Shown here one piece after another: positions 1 to 7,430 of a stretch of DNA of 64,000 nt. The DNA is from CAZAAW01 sp964483325 (GTDB lineage: Bacteria > Pseudomonadota > Alphaproteobacteria > Rhizobiales > Kaistiaceae): assembly GCA_964483325.1 (NCBI GenBank), contig CAZAAW010000007.1, forward strand, positions 62,001 through 126,000. The letters are read 5' to 3'. The position numbers were made by a program, and so were the translations under genes. Each line of letters opens with the position of its first letter. Within the stretch, counting starts at the first letter, position 1. The notes below the pieces were generated by a model. It made no database searches and was not told where the DNA came from. It saw only the letters and a program-made list of their open reading frames with translations.

Positions 1-842
1 TCGTTCACGCTCCATACCGCACCATGCGAGATCACCGCCGCCAGGCGGTGCTCGTAGGAGGCGGCGCGGGCGGCGTAATAGCCGCCGAGGCTGGAGCCGG
101 AGACGGCGATGCGCTTCGGATCGATGTCGGAACGCGTCTCCAGATAGTCGATGATCTTGCCGACCGGCACTTCGGTGTCCGGGCGGTTGGGCAGCTTGTG
201 GCGGCGGATGGTGCCGCCCTGGCCGGGCAGGTCGACCATCAGCACCGAGATGCCGCGCTGCAGCGGGGCGCGCGCGGTCATGAACCACATCTCGTCCTTG
301 AAGGAATCGAGGCCGCCGAAGGCGATCAGCACCGGCTGCTTCTGGCCACCCACCGGGCTTCTGAGGAAGTAGCCGTACATCTGCGCCCCCTCGTAGGGGA
401 TCGTCACTTCCTCCAGCGGCGGATTGAGGTAGCGGCCCCAGTTCTTCGAGCACTGCTCCAGCTTGTCGAACACCTCGAGGCGCCGCGGGTCGGTGCCTTC
501 CAGCCAGAACTCGGCCTGGCGGTAATAGTCGACGGCGCGCAGCCAGCAGGCCTTGGCGGTCTCGACGTGACCCCTGGCCTCCTCGGCGTCGCCGCGCTTG
601 TGGTTGCGGTCGGCGACGTGCAGCCACTCGCGATACCAGCTTTCCTTGTCGCCGGGGATCATGCGGCTGGCGGCCTGGAAGCACTCGCTGATGGCGCCGC
701 CGCCTTCCTGGGTTTCGCCGAGGGCGCGGCGGAACTGATAGGCCATCCACGGATGATCCGGCCAATGGTGCCAGCCATAGGGCTCATAGTGAGGATCACG
801 CCGCGTCGTGATCGTATCGATGAGCTTCTGTTCCACTGCCAC
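1..842 (-). CDS. Alpha/beta hydrolase, FrsA / dihydropseudooxynicotine-hydrolase-like (C-terminus cut by window edge)
   Basis: The reverse strand reads open from a GTG at 840-842 to the left edge, giving about 280 residues with no stop. A GGAG-containing ribosome site lies about 8 bases upstream of the GTG. The N-terminal half is helical and rich in Trp and Tyr. It is followed by a beta strand ending in a GGLDSFKDE-type oxyanion segment, and then by the nucleophile elbow G-S-S-L-G near residue 260. This order, a long helical cap before the hydrolase fold, is seen in the 2,6-dihydropseudooxynicotine hydrolase and FrsA-like esterases. The substrate is unknown. The Asp and His of the triad would lie outside the window. 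The XRE-cupin regulator sits just upstream on the same strand. Confidence 0.8.
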   Translation of the reverse strand, partial: MAVEQKLIDTITTRRDPHYEPYGWHHWPDHPWMAYQFRRALGETQEGGGAISECFQAASRMIPGDKESWYREWLHVADRNHKRGDAEEARGHVETAKACWLRAVDYYRQAEFWLEGTDPRRLEVFDKLEQCSKNWGRYLNPPLEEVTIPYEGAQMYGYFLRSPVGGQKQPVLIAFGGLDSFKDEMWFMTARAPLQRGISVLMVDLPGQGGTIRRHKLPNRPDTEVPVGKIIDYLETRSDIDPKRIAVSGSSLGGYYAARAASYEHRLAAVISHGAVWSVN

Positions 843-968
843 GCCGCCGCTCCTGCCGTTAGCGAAGCAGCGTCACTGCCGCTTCCTGCAGCAAGCGTAG
901 CAACCGCCGAAAGAAAGTGTCAAGTCACTTGAATAAAGTTCCAGTCGCCGGAATTTAGCTCCTCCGGC

Positions 969-1571
969 TCAGAAGGTCGGCGGCGTGTTGAGCCAGAGAA
1001 TGCGCGCCGGCGTCGAGCCGGCATTGCGGTAGGAGTGGGGCAGCTCGGAGCGGAAATGGAAGCAGTCGCCGGTGGTGATGTTGTAGCGGTGACCGCCGAC
1101 CTTGAGCTCGATCTCGCCCTCCAGGACGTAGCCGAATTCCTCGCCGTCGTGATGCACCTCGCCCTCGCTGCCGCCGCCAGGCTGGATGTGGTTGATATAG
1201 CCGGAGAGGAGATGGCCGGAGGAGCTCGGGATGATCGCTTCCAGCTGCACGCCGTGGCCGCTGCGCACCTGGTCGGTGCCGATGACCGGCCGGTCGCCCT
1301 GGCGCAGCACGACGCTCTCCGGATGGCCTTCGGTCTGGAACAGGCCGGCGACCGGCATGCCGAGCGCCGTCGCGACGCGGTGGATCATCTTCAGGGATGG
1401 ATTGGCGCGGCCGTTCTCGATCTTCGACAGGAGGGATTCGGAGCAGCCGGCGACATCCGCCAGCTGTTTCAGGGTCAGGCCCTTGAGCAGCCTCGTGTGG
1501 CGCATCTTGGGGCCGACCCGCACCTCACCCAGCCCGCGCAGCGCATCCGCATCTGCAGCCTTTGATTTCAT
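969..1571 (-). CDS. XRE-family transcriptional regulator with C-terminal cupin domain
   Basis: This is a DNA-binding regulator with a small-molecule-sensing cupin. Residues about 20-75 form a helix-turn-helix of the HTH_3 type (KQLADVAGCSESLLSKIENG). Residues about 110-195 form a cupin with the H-H-D-G-E-E-F-G-Y metal-site motif and a later P-H-S-Y motif. Family members are about 180-200 residues. I chose the ATG at 1571 because GGAA lies 9 bases upstream, giving 200 residues. Longer reading is possible from ATGs at 1580, 1616 or 1622. The gene is divergent from the nitrilase/amidohydrolase pair and upstream of the truncated hydrolase, so it probably controls one or both. Such regulators often govern amine or amino-acid catabolism; the ligand here is not known. 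Confidence 0.88.
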   Translation of the reverse strand: MKSKAADADALRGLGEVRVGPKMRHTRLLKGLTLKQLADVAGCSESLLSKIENGRANPSLKMIHRVATALGMPVAGLFQTEGHPESVVLRQGDRPVIGTDQVRSGHGVQLEAIIPSSSGHLLSGYINHIQPGGGSEGEVHHDGEEFGYVLEGEIELKVGGHRYNITTGDCFHFRSELPHSYRNAGSTPARILWLNTPPTF

Positions 1572-1710
1572 CAATGCCATTTCCGCAACTGAACGTTCCA
1601 GCCTCTTTCCTAGCATTGCCATGAGTCCTGCCCCAATCCCAAGCAGCAAACATCCGGAAAACCGCCGGAACGGGCAAAGACGCCGGGCACAGCCCCGTCT
1701 TTCAAGCGAC

Positions 1711-1738
1711 TTGATTGCGGGGAAGGTGTGGCTATGCT
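1711..1738 (+). promoter_or_regulatory. Putative sigma-70-type promoter for the nitrilase/amidohydrolase pair
   Basis: TTGATT (1711-1716) and TATGCT (1733-1738) are separated by 16 bases. Each hexamer matches four of six consensus positions. The predicted start lies about 20 bases before the ATG at 1767. The site is in the divergent gap next to the XRE-cupin regulator. Confidence 0.4.
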
Positions 1739-1766
1739 CCGCCGCTTTCGTGAGGGAGCGTCACCG

Positions 1767-2618
1767 ATGACAGTCCGCATCGCCGCCGTGCAGCCGCGTA
1801 GTTCGAGCGGTGCCGAGGAGCACCGCAACGGCTCCGAGGCGCTGGCCTGGCTCGACAAGGCGGCCGCCGCCGGAGCGGACCTGGTGGTGTTCCCGGAGGG
1901 CTATCCCGGCCCGGTCAATCCCGGCAGCAGCTACGACGCCTTCGGTCCGCTGCAGCAGCGTGCCGCCGCGCTCCGCCTGCACGTCGTGGCAAGCCGCATC
2001 GTGCCGGTGGAGGGTGGCCATGCGCTGGAGCTGGCGCTGATCGACGACACCGGCCGCATCGCCGGCTCCTACCGGCGCACGACGCCGGTCGGGCCGTATA
2101 TCTACCATGACATCGACGCCTGGGGTTTCGACTATGTCGAGGCCGACCAGCCGCCACAGGTCGTGGAGACGCGCCTCGGCAGGATCGGCCTCCTTGTCTG
2201 CTCCGAAGTCTTCCCGCCGGAGCTGTCGCGCCTTCTCGCCCTGCAGGGCGCCGACATCATCGTCTACCCGGCCGGCGGGGCGATCAACGAGCTGCTGCCG
2301 GCCTGGCGCACCCTCGTCTGGGCGCGCGCCATCGAGAATCTCGCCTTCACCGTCGCCTGCCAGAACCTCTATGGCGACGAGCAGGGTGTCGCGACGATCG
2401 CCTCGCCGGAAAAGGTGCTGGCGCAGTCGGCGGGCGAGGGGCTTGTCGTCGCCGACCTCGACTTCGAGCGTCTGGCTTTTCTGCGCGCCGAGTCGGAGCG
2501 GATCGAATTTCCCAAGCGCTACGCCACGATCCCGGGCGTCATGCGCTGGCGGCGGCCGGAGCTCTATGCTGCGCTCGCCGCGCCGGGCAGCGACGGCTTC
2601 GGGAGCATCCGCTCGTGA
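1767..2618 (+). CDS. Carbon-nitrogen hydrolase (nitrilase superfamily)
   Basis: Enzymes of this family hydrolyse amides, carbamoyl amines or nitriles in the cytoplasm through a Glu-Lys-Cys triad. The 283-residue protein has the Glu in VVFPEGY (E44) and the Cys in LLVCSEVFPPE (C145). At the usual Y-R-K-x-H-L lysine site it reads YRRTTP, so the catalytic Lys appears as Arg104. The ATG at 1767 has GAGGGAG about 8 bases upstream; an in-frame GTG at 1728 is less likely. The stop overlaps the GTG of the amidohydrolase by 4 bases, so the two are translationally coupled and probably act in sequence on an amide-type substrate. Specificity cannot be told from the sequence. Confidence 0.87.
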   Translation: MTVRIAAVQPRSSSGAEEHRNGSEALAWLDKAAAAGADLVVFPEGYPGPVNPGSSYDAFGPLQQRAAALRLHVVASRIVPVEGGHALELALIDDTGRIAGSYRRTTPVGPYIYHDIDAWGFDYVEADQPPQVVETRLGRIGLLVCSEVFPPELSRLLALQGADIIVYPAGGAINELLPAWRTLVWARAIENLAFTVACQNLYGDEQGVATIASPEKVLAQSAGEGLVVADLDFERLAFLRAESERIEFPKRYATIPGVMRWRRPELYAALAAPGSDGFGSIRS

Positions 2619-3619
2619 CCAAAGTCATCGACGTCCACACCCATCTCTATCCGCCGGCCTATATCGAGCTCCTGCGCAGCCGCCGTCAGATCCCGCGCGT
2701 CGACGAGCGCGACGGGACGCTGTTCTTCGTCATCTTCCCCGAGGAAGAACGGATCGGCGGCCGGCCGATCGAGCCGCCGATGTCGAGCGTCGAGGCGAAG
2801 CTCGCCTTCATGCACGAGGCGGGGATCGACCGCAGCATCGTGTCGCTCGGCAATCCCTGGCTCGACTTCGTCGCCGGTCCCGAGTCGGTCGACTGGGCGC
2901 GGCGCATCAATGCCGAGCTGGCGGCGCTGGAGAGCCAGACCGGCGGCAAGCTTCTCGGCATGGGCGTCCTGCCGGCCTCGGCGCCGGAGGATGCCGCGGC
3001 GATGGTCGGCGAGATCGCCGCGACGCCCGGCCTCTACGGCCTAATCAGCGGCTGCAGCATCTGCGGCCGCCCGCTCGACGACCCGGCGCTGGAGCCGGTC
3101 TGGGCGGAGCTGGCGCGCGCGCAGCTGCCGGTGTTCTTCCACCCGCATTATGCCGCCTCAGTCGACCAGCTCGGCGGCTTCGGCACGGCGCTGCCGCTCG
3201 GCATCGGCTTTCCGGTCGAGACCTCGATCGCCGTGGCGCGGCTCGTCTTTTCCGGCGTCCTGCAGCGCTATCCGGGGCTACGCATCATGGTTGCCCATTC
3301 CGGTGGCGTGCTGCCGTTCCTCGCCGCCCGGCTCGACGTCACCTGGCGCGGCGATCCGGTGGCGCAGCAGCGCCTCGCGTCGCCGCCGAGCGGCGACCTG
3401 GCGAAGCTGTGGCTCGACACCGTCTCCTATCATCCGCGCGCCATGCACGCCGCGGCAGATCTCGTCGGGCCGGACCACCTCGTCTTCGGCACCGACCATC
3501 CGTTCTTCAAGGAGCGGCCGCGCGATATCCTCGCCGGCGTCGAGGAAGCCTTCTCCGGCATCGCCCTTGCCAAGGCCGCCTCGGCCAACGCCAGGGCCTT
3601 CTTCCGCCTGCCGGACTGA
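2615..3619 (+). CDS. Metal-dependent amidohydrolase, ACMSD-like (amidohydrolase_2 family)
   Basis: A 334-residue TIM-barrel protein with the metal ligands of the aminocarboxymuconate-semialdehyde decarboxylase group. These are H8 and H10 in VHTH, H176/H178 in FFHPHY, H228 in VAHSGG and D294 in FGTDHP. Members decarboxylate or hydrolyse aromatic-derived acids. The start is a GTG inside the last four bases of the nitrilase gene (GTGA). It ends 24 bases from the convergent caspase-like gene. With the amidase upstream it could form a two-step catabolic module; the substrate is not known. Confidence 0.88.
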   Translation: MTKVIDVHTHLYPPAYIELLRSRRQIPRVDERDGTLFFVIFPEEERIGGRPIEPPMSSVEAKLAFMHEAGIDRSIVSLGNPWLDFVAGPESVDWARRINAELAALESQTGGKLLGMGVLPASAPEDAAAMVGEIAATPGLYGLISGCSICGRPLDDPALEPVWAELARAQLPVFFHPHYAASVDQLGGFGTALPLGIGFPVETSIAVARLVFSGVLQRYPGLRIMVAHSGGVLPFLAARLDVTWRGDPVAQQRLASPPSGDLAKLWLDTVSYHPRAMHAAADLVGPDHLVFGTDHPFFKERPRDILAGVEEAFSGIALAKAASANARAFFRLPD

Positions 3620-3621
3620 CC

Positions 3622-3639
3622 CGGCGCCGAGAGGTGCCG
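3622..3639. terminator. Short hairpin between convergent genes
   Basis: CGGCGCC (3622-3628) and GGTGCCG (3633-3639) pair over 7 bases with one G-U, around a GAGA loop. It sits exactly between the converging stops of the amidohydrolase and the caspase-like gene. There is no U tract, so termination activity is uncertain. Confidence 0.3.
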
Positions 3640-3642
3640 TGA

Positions 3643-5304
3643 CTAGCGCTCGATCATCTTCACGTCCGACTGGGTGCCGTCGCGCCAGGTGATGCGCAGG
3701 CTGATCGACTGCGTCGCCTCCGGCACGTTCATATAGGGCGTGGCATTGTCGGGGATGTTGTACGGATTGTCCGGATCGCAGGGCGGCAGGTCGTAGCGGC
3801 GCAGCGGGTCGGCGCCGTCGAGGCCGTAGCGTACCTCGGTGATGGCGCAGCGATAGCTCATCAGCGTCGTGAAATAGACAAGCAGCCCGTTGAACTCGCG
3901 GAATTCGACCCAACTCGGCCAGATCTGCTCCAGGATCTGCCGCTGCGAATCGAACAGCGCCACGTCGGGGTCGAAGCGGATCGGGAACGGCCCGACATGG
4001 CTGCCGTCGGCAGTCTGGTAGCGCACCTCGATCACCGTCGCCGTCGCCTTGCCGGAAAGCTGGAAGGACGGGTTGGGCATCCGCCGGCCGGTGCGCTGGT
4101 CGAGGATGTCGAGGAGGCCGGTGTCGCGATATTCGCCGGTGCCGAGGCGGTAGGAGATGCCGATCGCCGGTTCCGGGGTGGAGATGGTGATCGTCCAGCC
4201 GGCATTGGAGCGCATGAAGCTGGCGATCGGCGCGCCGCGGCCGACATTGGGGCCGCTCGACATGTCGCCGGGATCGACCGCCGCCATCTGCTGCTGCGTC
4301 ACCGCCTGCGTATTGGCGTCGGGCCGCGGCGCATTGGCCGGATCGTCGATGGCGATCGAGGCGTCGCGGCCGCCGATGATGACGCCCGGGCCGATGCTGA
4401 CGCCGGGCCCCAGGCTGACGCCGGCGCCGGCCTGCGTGTTGGCGTGGGTGTTGATCTGCGTCTCGGTGTTGCGCGCCACGCGGTTCGGATCATCCGCCGG
4501 CGCCATGACCTCGGCGATGTCGCTGGGGGTCGCCGCCGCCAGCACGACGTCGCCGATGACCTGATCGTAATAAGCCGGCGACTGGTCGTGCCCGACCTGC
4601 GCCGCCAGCGCCCGCACCTGGATCTGCGTCTGCTTGGCGACCTGCACCAGCGTCTGGCCAGGCGCATCCAGCTGCTGCAGGAAGACGCGTGTGAAGACGG
4701 AGTTGGGATTGTCGTCGCTGTCCGACAGGCGGTCCAGCGCCTCCTGCTTGGCGCCGGCCGACATCAGCACGAACACGCCTTCCGGCGCATCGACGCGGGC
4801 AAGGCCGCGGGTCGCCGCCACGGCGCGGGTGCCGGGCGCTGCGAACGGATTGTTGCGGCAGGCGTCGAGCACCAGGATGGCGACGCTGGCGCCCTTGCCC
4901 TGGATGCCGTCGATGATGCGCGACACCGGGAAGGCGGCGTCGCGGATCAGCGCCTCCTCGTTGCTGCCGACGGCGGGAATATCGGTCGGCAGCAGGTAGT
5001 TGGTGCCGGCGATCTCGAAGCCGTGGCCGGCATAGAAGAAGAGGGCGCGGTCGCCCGGCGCCAGGTCGGCCTCGAAGGCCACCAGCGCCCGGCTCATCGA
5101 CCGCTGGTCGACATTCTCGGCCCGCCGCACGATGAAGCCGAGGCGCTCCAGCTCCTCGCCGACCGAGCGGGCGTCGTTCACCGCCTTCTGCAGGCGCGGC
5201 ACGTTCTCATAGGCGTCGTTGCCGATGACCAGCGCCAGGTCGCGCGCGCCGGCCGGCGACAAAGCGGCGGCGCTGAGGGCGAGGAGCAGAAGGATGCGAC
5301 GCAT
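3643..5304 (-). CDS. Secreted caspase-like (peptidase C14) protein
   Basis: A 553-residue exported protein. Residues 1-20 are a signal peptide (MRRILLLLALSAAALSPAGA), which supports the ATG at 5304; GAGG lies about 8 bases upstream. Residues about 22-260 are a C14 caspase domain with the catalytic dyad H94 (YAGHG) and C149 (LDACRNNPF). Bacterial members are Arg/Lys-specific proteases or inactive scaffolds. A linker near residues 290-330 contains repeated S-I/L-G-P-G-V steps, like one turn of a left-handed helix. The last 190 residues form a beta-rich region I do not recognise. A second secreted caspase-like gene lies at 34362-35873. Its target and trigger are unknown. Confidence 0.87.
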   Translation of the reverse strand: MRRILLLLALSAAALSPAGARDLALVIGNDAYENVPRLQKAVNDARSVGEELERLGFIVRRAENVDQRSMSRALVAFEADLAPGDRALFFYAGHGFEIAGTNYLLPTDIPAVGSNEEALIRDAAFPVSRIIDGIQGKGASVAILVLDACRNNPFAAPGTRAVAATRGLARVDAPEGVFVLMSAGAKQEALDRLSDSDDNPNSVFTRVFLQQLDAPGQTLVQVAKQTQIQVRALAAQVGHDQSPAYYDQVIGDVVLAAATPSDIAEVMAPADDPNRVARNTETQINTHANTQAGAGVSLGPGVSIGPGVIIGGRDASIAIDDPANAPRPDANTQAVTQQQMAAVDPGDMSSGPNVGRGAPIASFMRSNAGWTITISTPEPAIGISYRLGTGEYRDTGLLDILDQRTGRRMPNPSFQLSGKATATVIEVRYQTADGSHVGPFPIRFDPDVALFDSQRQILEQIWPSWVEFREFNGLLVYFTTLMSYRCAITEVRYGLDGADPLRRYDLPPCDPDNPYNIPDNATPYMNVPEATQSISLRITWRDGTQSDVKMIER

Positions 5305-5374
5305 CTTGGTGCCTCGGTTGAAAATGCGGAGCCGTAAGGATATCGCGCCGCCGCCGCTGACGCGAGCAAAGGCG

Positions 5375-6163
5375 CTATCGCGCCGGCCGCTCGCGCGTGC
5401 GCCGCACGTTCGCCATGTGCTCGGCGAGGGTGGCGGCGAAGAGATAGCCGCCGCGGCCGTCGGCGACGACATAGAGCTCCTCCGTCCGGGCCGGATTGGC
5501 CGCCGCTTCGAGCGAGGCGCGGCTCGGATTGGCGATCGGGCCCGGCGGCAGGCCGTCGATCTCGAAGGTGTTGTAGCGGGTGGCGATATCGACGGCGTTG
5601 TGGTTGATGCGCCAGCCCGGCGGCCGCTGCTGGTCGGTGAAGAGGCCGTAATTGATCGTCGAGCCGGCCTGCAGGCGCATCCCCTGGCGCAGGCGGTTGA
5701 CGTAGACGCCCGCGGCCCGGGCGCGTTCGCCGGCGACGCTTATCTCCAGCTCGAGGATGGAGGCCAGCGTCACGAGTTCAGCCGGCCAGTGGTAAGGCAG
5801 GTCGGATGCTCGCCGCTGCCACACGTCCTCCAGGAAGGCCGCCTGCGCCGCCTGCATGCGCGTCACGAGATCCTGCCGGCTGTCGCCGCGGGCGAACGGA
5901 TAGGTATCGGGCAGCAGCGTGCCTTCGGCCGGCACCTCGGCGATCTCGCCGCTGAGGTTGGCTGCCGAGCGCAGGATTTCGACGATGGCGAGGCTGGTGC
6001 TGCCGGGCGGAATGGCAATGCGGCAGGCGACGCCCTCGCGCGCCGAATTGACGGGGCCGGGCGCCGCGGCCGCCGGCGGGCAGGTCTCCGCGGCCGGCGG
6101 TTCCTCCGCCCGCGCGGCGGCAACGAGGCACAGGGCAATCAGGAAAGGGATGGTCCGGCGCAT
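5375..6163 (-). CDS. Short MltG-like endolytic murein transglycosylase
   Basis: A 262-residue protein of the MltG/YceG fold. MltG cuts nascent peptidoglycan glycan strands. The conserved block at 134-175 reads ASILELE, then AAGVYVNRLRQGMRLQAG and TINYGL. E138 aligns with the catalytic Glu of the usual ASIVEKE motif. The C-terminal YNTF...GLPPGPIANPS block is intact. Typical MltG is about 330-400 residues with an N-terminal membrane anchor and LysM-like part. This protein instead starts with a cleavable-looking signal peptide (residues 1-19) followed by a Pro/Ala-rich stretch. It is probably a periplasmic paralogue of a housekeeping MltG encoded elsewhere. Confidence 0.83.
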   Translation of the reverse strand: MRRTIPFLIALCLVAAARAEEPPAAETCPPAAAAPGPVNSAREGVACRIAIPPGSTSLAIVEILRSAANLSGEIAEVPAEGTLLPDTYPFARGDSRQDLVTRMQAAQAAFLEDVWQRRASDLPYHWPAELVTLASILELEISVAGERARAAGVYVNRLRQGMRLQAGSTINYGLFTDQQRPPGWRINHNAVDIATRYNTFEIDGLPPGPIANPSRASLEAAANPARTEELYVVADGRGGYLFAATLAEHMANVRRTRERPAR

Positions 6164-6256
6164 TTTTGGGAGCCTTGCTTGAGCGGGGCGGGAAACGTAG
6201 CGCAAAGCAGAAATGTGTAGAACAGGCCGCAGGGCGCAACGCGGGCCGACAGAGAT

Positions 6257-7246
6257 ATGGCCGACATGATGAACGCGATCCTCGTCGAGCAGCCGGGCGG
6301 GATCGAGGAACTGAAGCTGGTGCAGCAGCCCGTGCCGGTGCCGCAGGCAGGCGAGGTGCGGGTTCGCATCCATGCCATCGGCGTCAACTACGCCGATGTG
6401 CTGGGGCGGCGCGGCACCCACCCGGGCATCCGGCAGCCACCGCTGGTCATCGGCTGCGAGGCGGCCGGCGTCGTCGATGCCGTCGGCGCCGGCGTGACCA
6501 TGCATCACGTCGGCGACCGGGTCGGGGTCTATGCGCCGCCCGGCGGCACCTATGCCGAACGCGTCGTCGTGCCGGAAACCTACGCCGTGCCGCTGCCGGA
6601 CGAGATGTCGTGGGAGCAGGGCGCCGCCTTCACCCATGTCTACCTGACGGCCTGGCACGGCCTGCGCACCAAGGCGGCGGCGAAGAGCGGCGAGACGCTG
6701 TTCGTCAGCGCCGCGGCCGGCGGCCTCGGCCTTGCCGTCCTGCAGATCGCCCAGGCCTGGGACATGACGATCATTGCCGGCGCCGGTTCCGACGAGAAGG
6801 CGCGGTTCCTCGCCGAATGGGGCTTCGGCACCACTATCGTCTACGGCCGCGAGGACGTGCGGGCGCGGCTCATGGACCTGACGGACGGCCGCGGCGTCGA
6901 CATCGCCATCGATACCGTCGGCGGCGATCTCTTCGACGCGCTGCAGGATTCGCTGGCGCCGCTCGGCCGGCTGGTGACGGCGGGGGTCGCCGGCGGCGTG
7001 CCGCCGCTGCCGAGCATGGCGCGCCTGCTGACGCGGTCCGCCACCTACGCGACGCTCAACCTCAGCGTCATCTTCGACAAGCGCCCGGACCTCGTCCGCG
7101 AATCCTGGACAGATCTCTGCCGCCTTTATGCCGAGGGCCATCTCGATCCGGTCATCGGCGCCCGCTTCCCGCTTGCGGCGGTCGCCGAGGCGCAGGCGCT
7201 GATGGAGAGCCGCGGCAGCACCGGGAAGATTCTGCTGCTGCCTTGA
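6257..7246 (+). CDS. NADPH:quinone oxidoreductase-type medium-chain dehydrogenase
   Basis: A 329-residue zinc-independent member of the MDR superfamily. It has a GroES-like N-terminal domain, with IGVNYADVLGRRG typical of quinone oxidoreductases and no zinc-ligand cysteines. A Rossmann domain follows with AAAGGLGLAVLQIA near residue 155. Members reduce quinones or enoyl/enone substrates with NADPH in the cytoplasm. The ATG at 6257 is used, but 6266 or 6269 would give better spacing from the AGAG motif. It is divergent from the MltG-like gene across a 93-base gap and looks monocistronic. The substrate is not predictable. Confidence 0.88.
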   Translation: MADMMNAILVEQPGGIEELKLVQQPVPVPQAGEVRVRIHAIGVNYADVLGRRGTHPGIRQPPLVIGCEAAGVVDAVGAGVTMHHVGDRVGVYAPPGGTYAERVVVPETYAVPLPDEMSWEQGAAFTHVYLTAWHGLRTKAAAKSGETLFVSAAAGGLGLAVLQIAQAWDMTIIAGAGSDEKARFLAEWGFGTTIVYGREDVRARLMDLTDGRGVDIAIDTVGGDLFDALQDSLAPLGRLVTAGVAGGVPPLPSMARLLTRSATYATLNLSVIFDKRPDLVRESWTDLCRLYAEGHLDPVIGARFPLAAVAEAQALMESRGSTGKILLLP

Positions 7247-7255
7247 GTAGGCGTT

Positions 7256-7353
7256 CGTAGGGTGGGCAAGGCGCAAAGCGCTTTGCTCACGCGGCCAATT
7301 CGCTCGGTTCGGTGGTATCCGCGTGGGCAAGTCTGCGACTTGCCCACGCTACG
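7256..7353. repeat. Bipartite palindromic intergenic repeat (REP/BIME- or MITE-like)
   Basis: A 98-base element bounded by 15-base inverted ends. CGTAGGGTGGGCAAG (7256-7270) pairs with the complement of 7339-7353 at 14 of 15 positions. Inside it, 7321-7349 is a perfect hairpin with 13-base arms and a 3-base loop. The left half, 7262-7291, is a second, imperfect hairpin. It fills the gap between the quinone oxidoreductase and the GntR gene. The design resembles dispersed REP-type elements in proteobacteria. No second copy was seen in the window. Confidence 0.6.
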
Positions 7354-7382
7354 AAGCAGGCACCGCCCGCGCCTTTTTTGAC

Positions 7383-7394
7383 CTTTGATCAAAG
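7383..7394. promoter_or_regulatory. Perfect 12-base palindrome upstream of the GntR gene (possible operator)
   Basis: CTTTGATCAAAG is a perfect dyad 36 bases before the TTG at 7431. GntR-type dimers bind short palindromes and often autoregulate, so this is a candidate operator. The assignment rests on position and symmetry only. Confidence 0.3.
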
Positions 7395-7430
7395 ATCGCG
7401 GCAGTCTAGTGTGCGCGGCGCTGGGAGCTG

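Noticed and set aside
24..932. Forward frame of 302 codons at the left edge
   Set aside because: The reverse strand encodes a clear alpha/beta hydrolase with a G-S-S-L-G elbow; the forward translation is a shadow.
2107..3642. Forward frame of 511 codons in a shifted frame
   Set aside because: It overlaps the nitrilase and amidohydrolase genes in another frame and gives Arg/Ser/Pro-rich sequence.
7256..7353. Rho-independent terminator for the quinone oxidoreductase gene
   Set aside because: The hairpins are strong but have no U tract, and the outer inverted ends fit a dispersed repeat better; a terminator role is not excluded.
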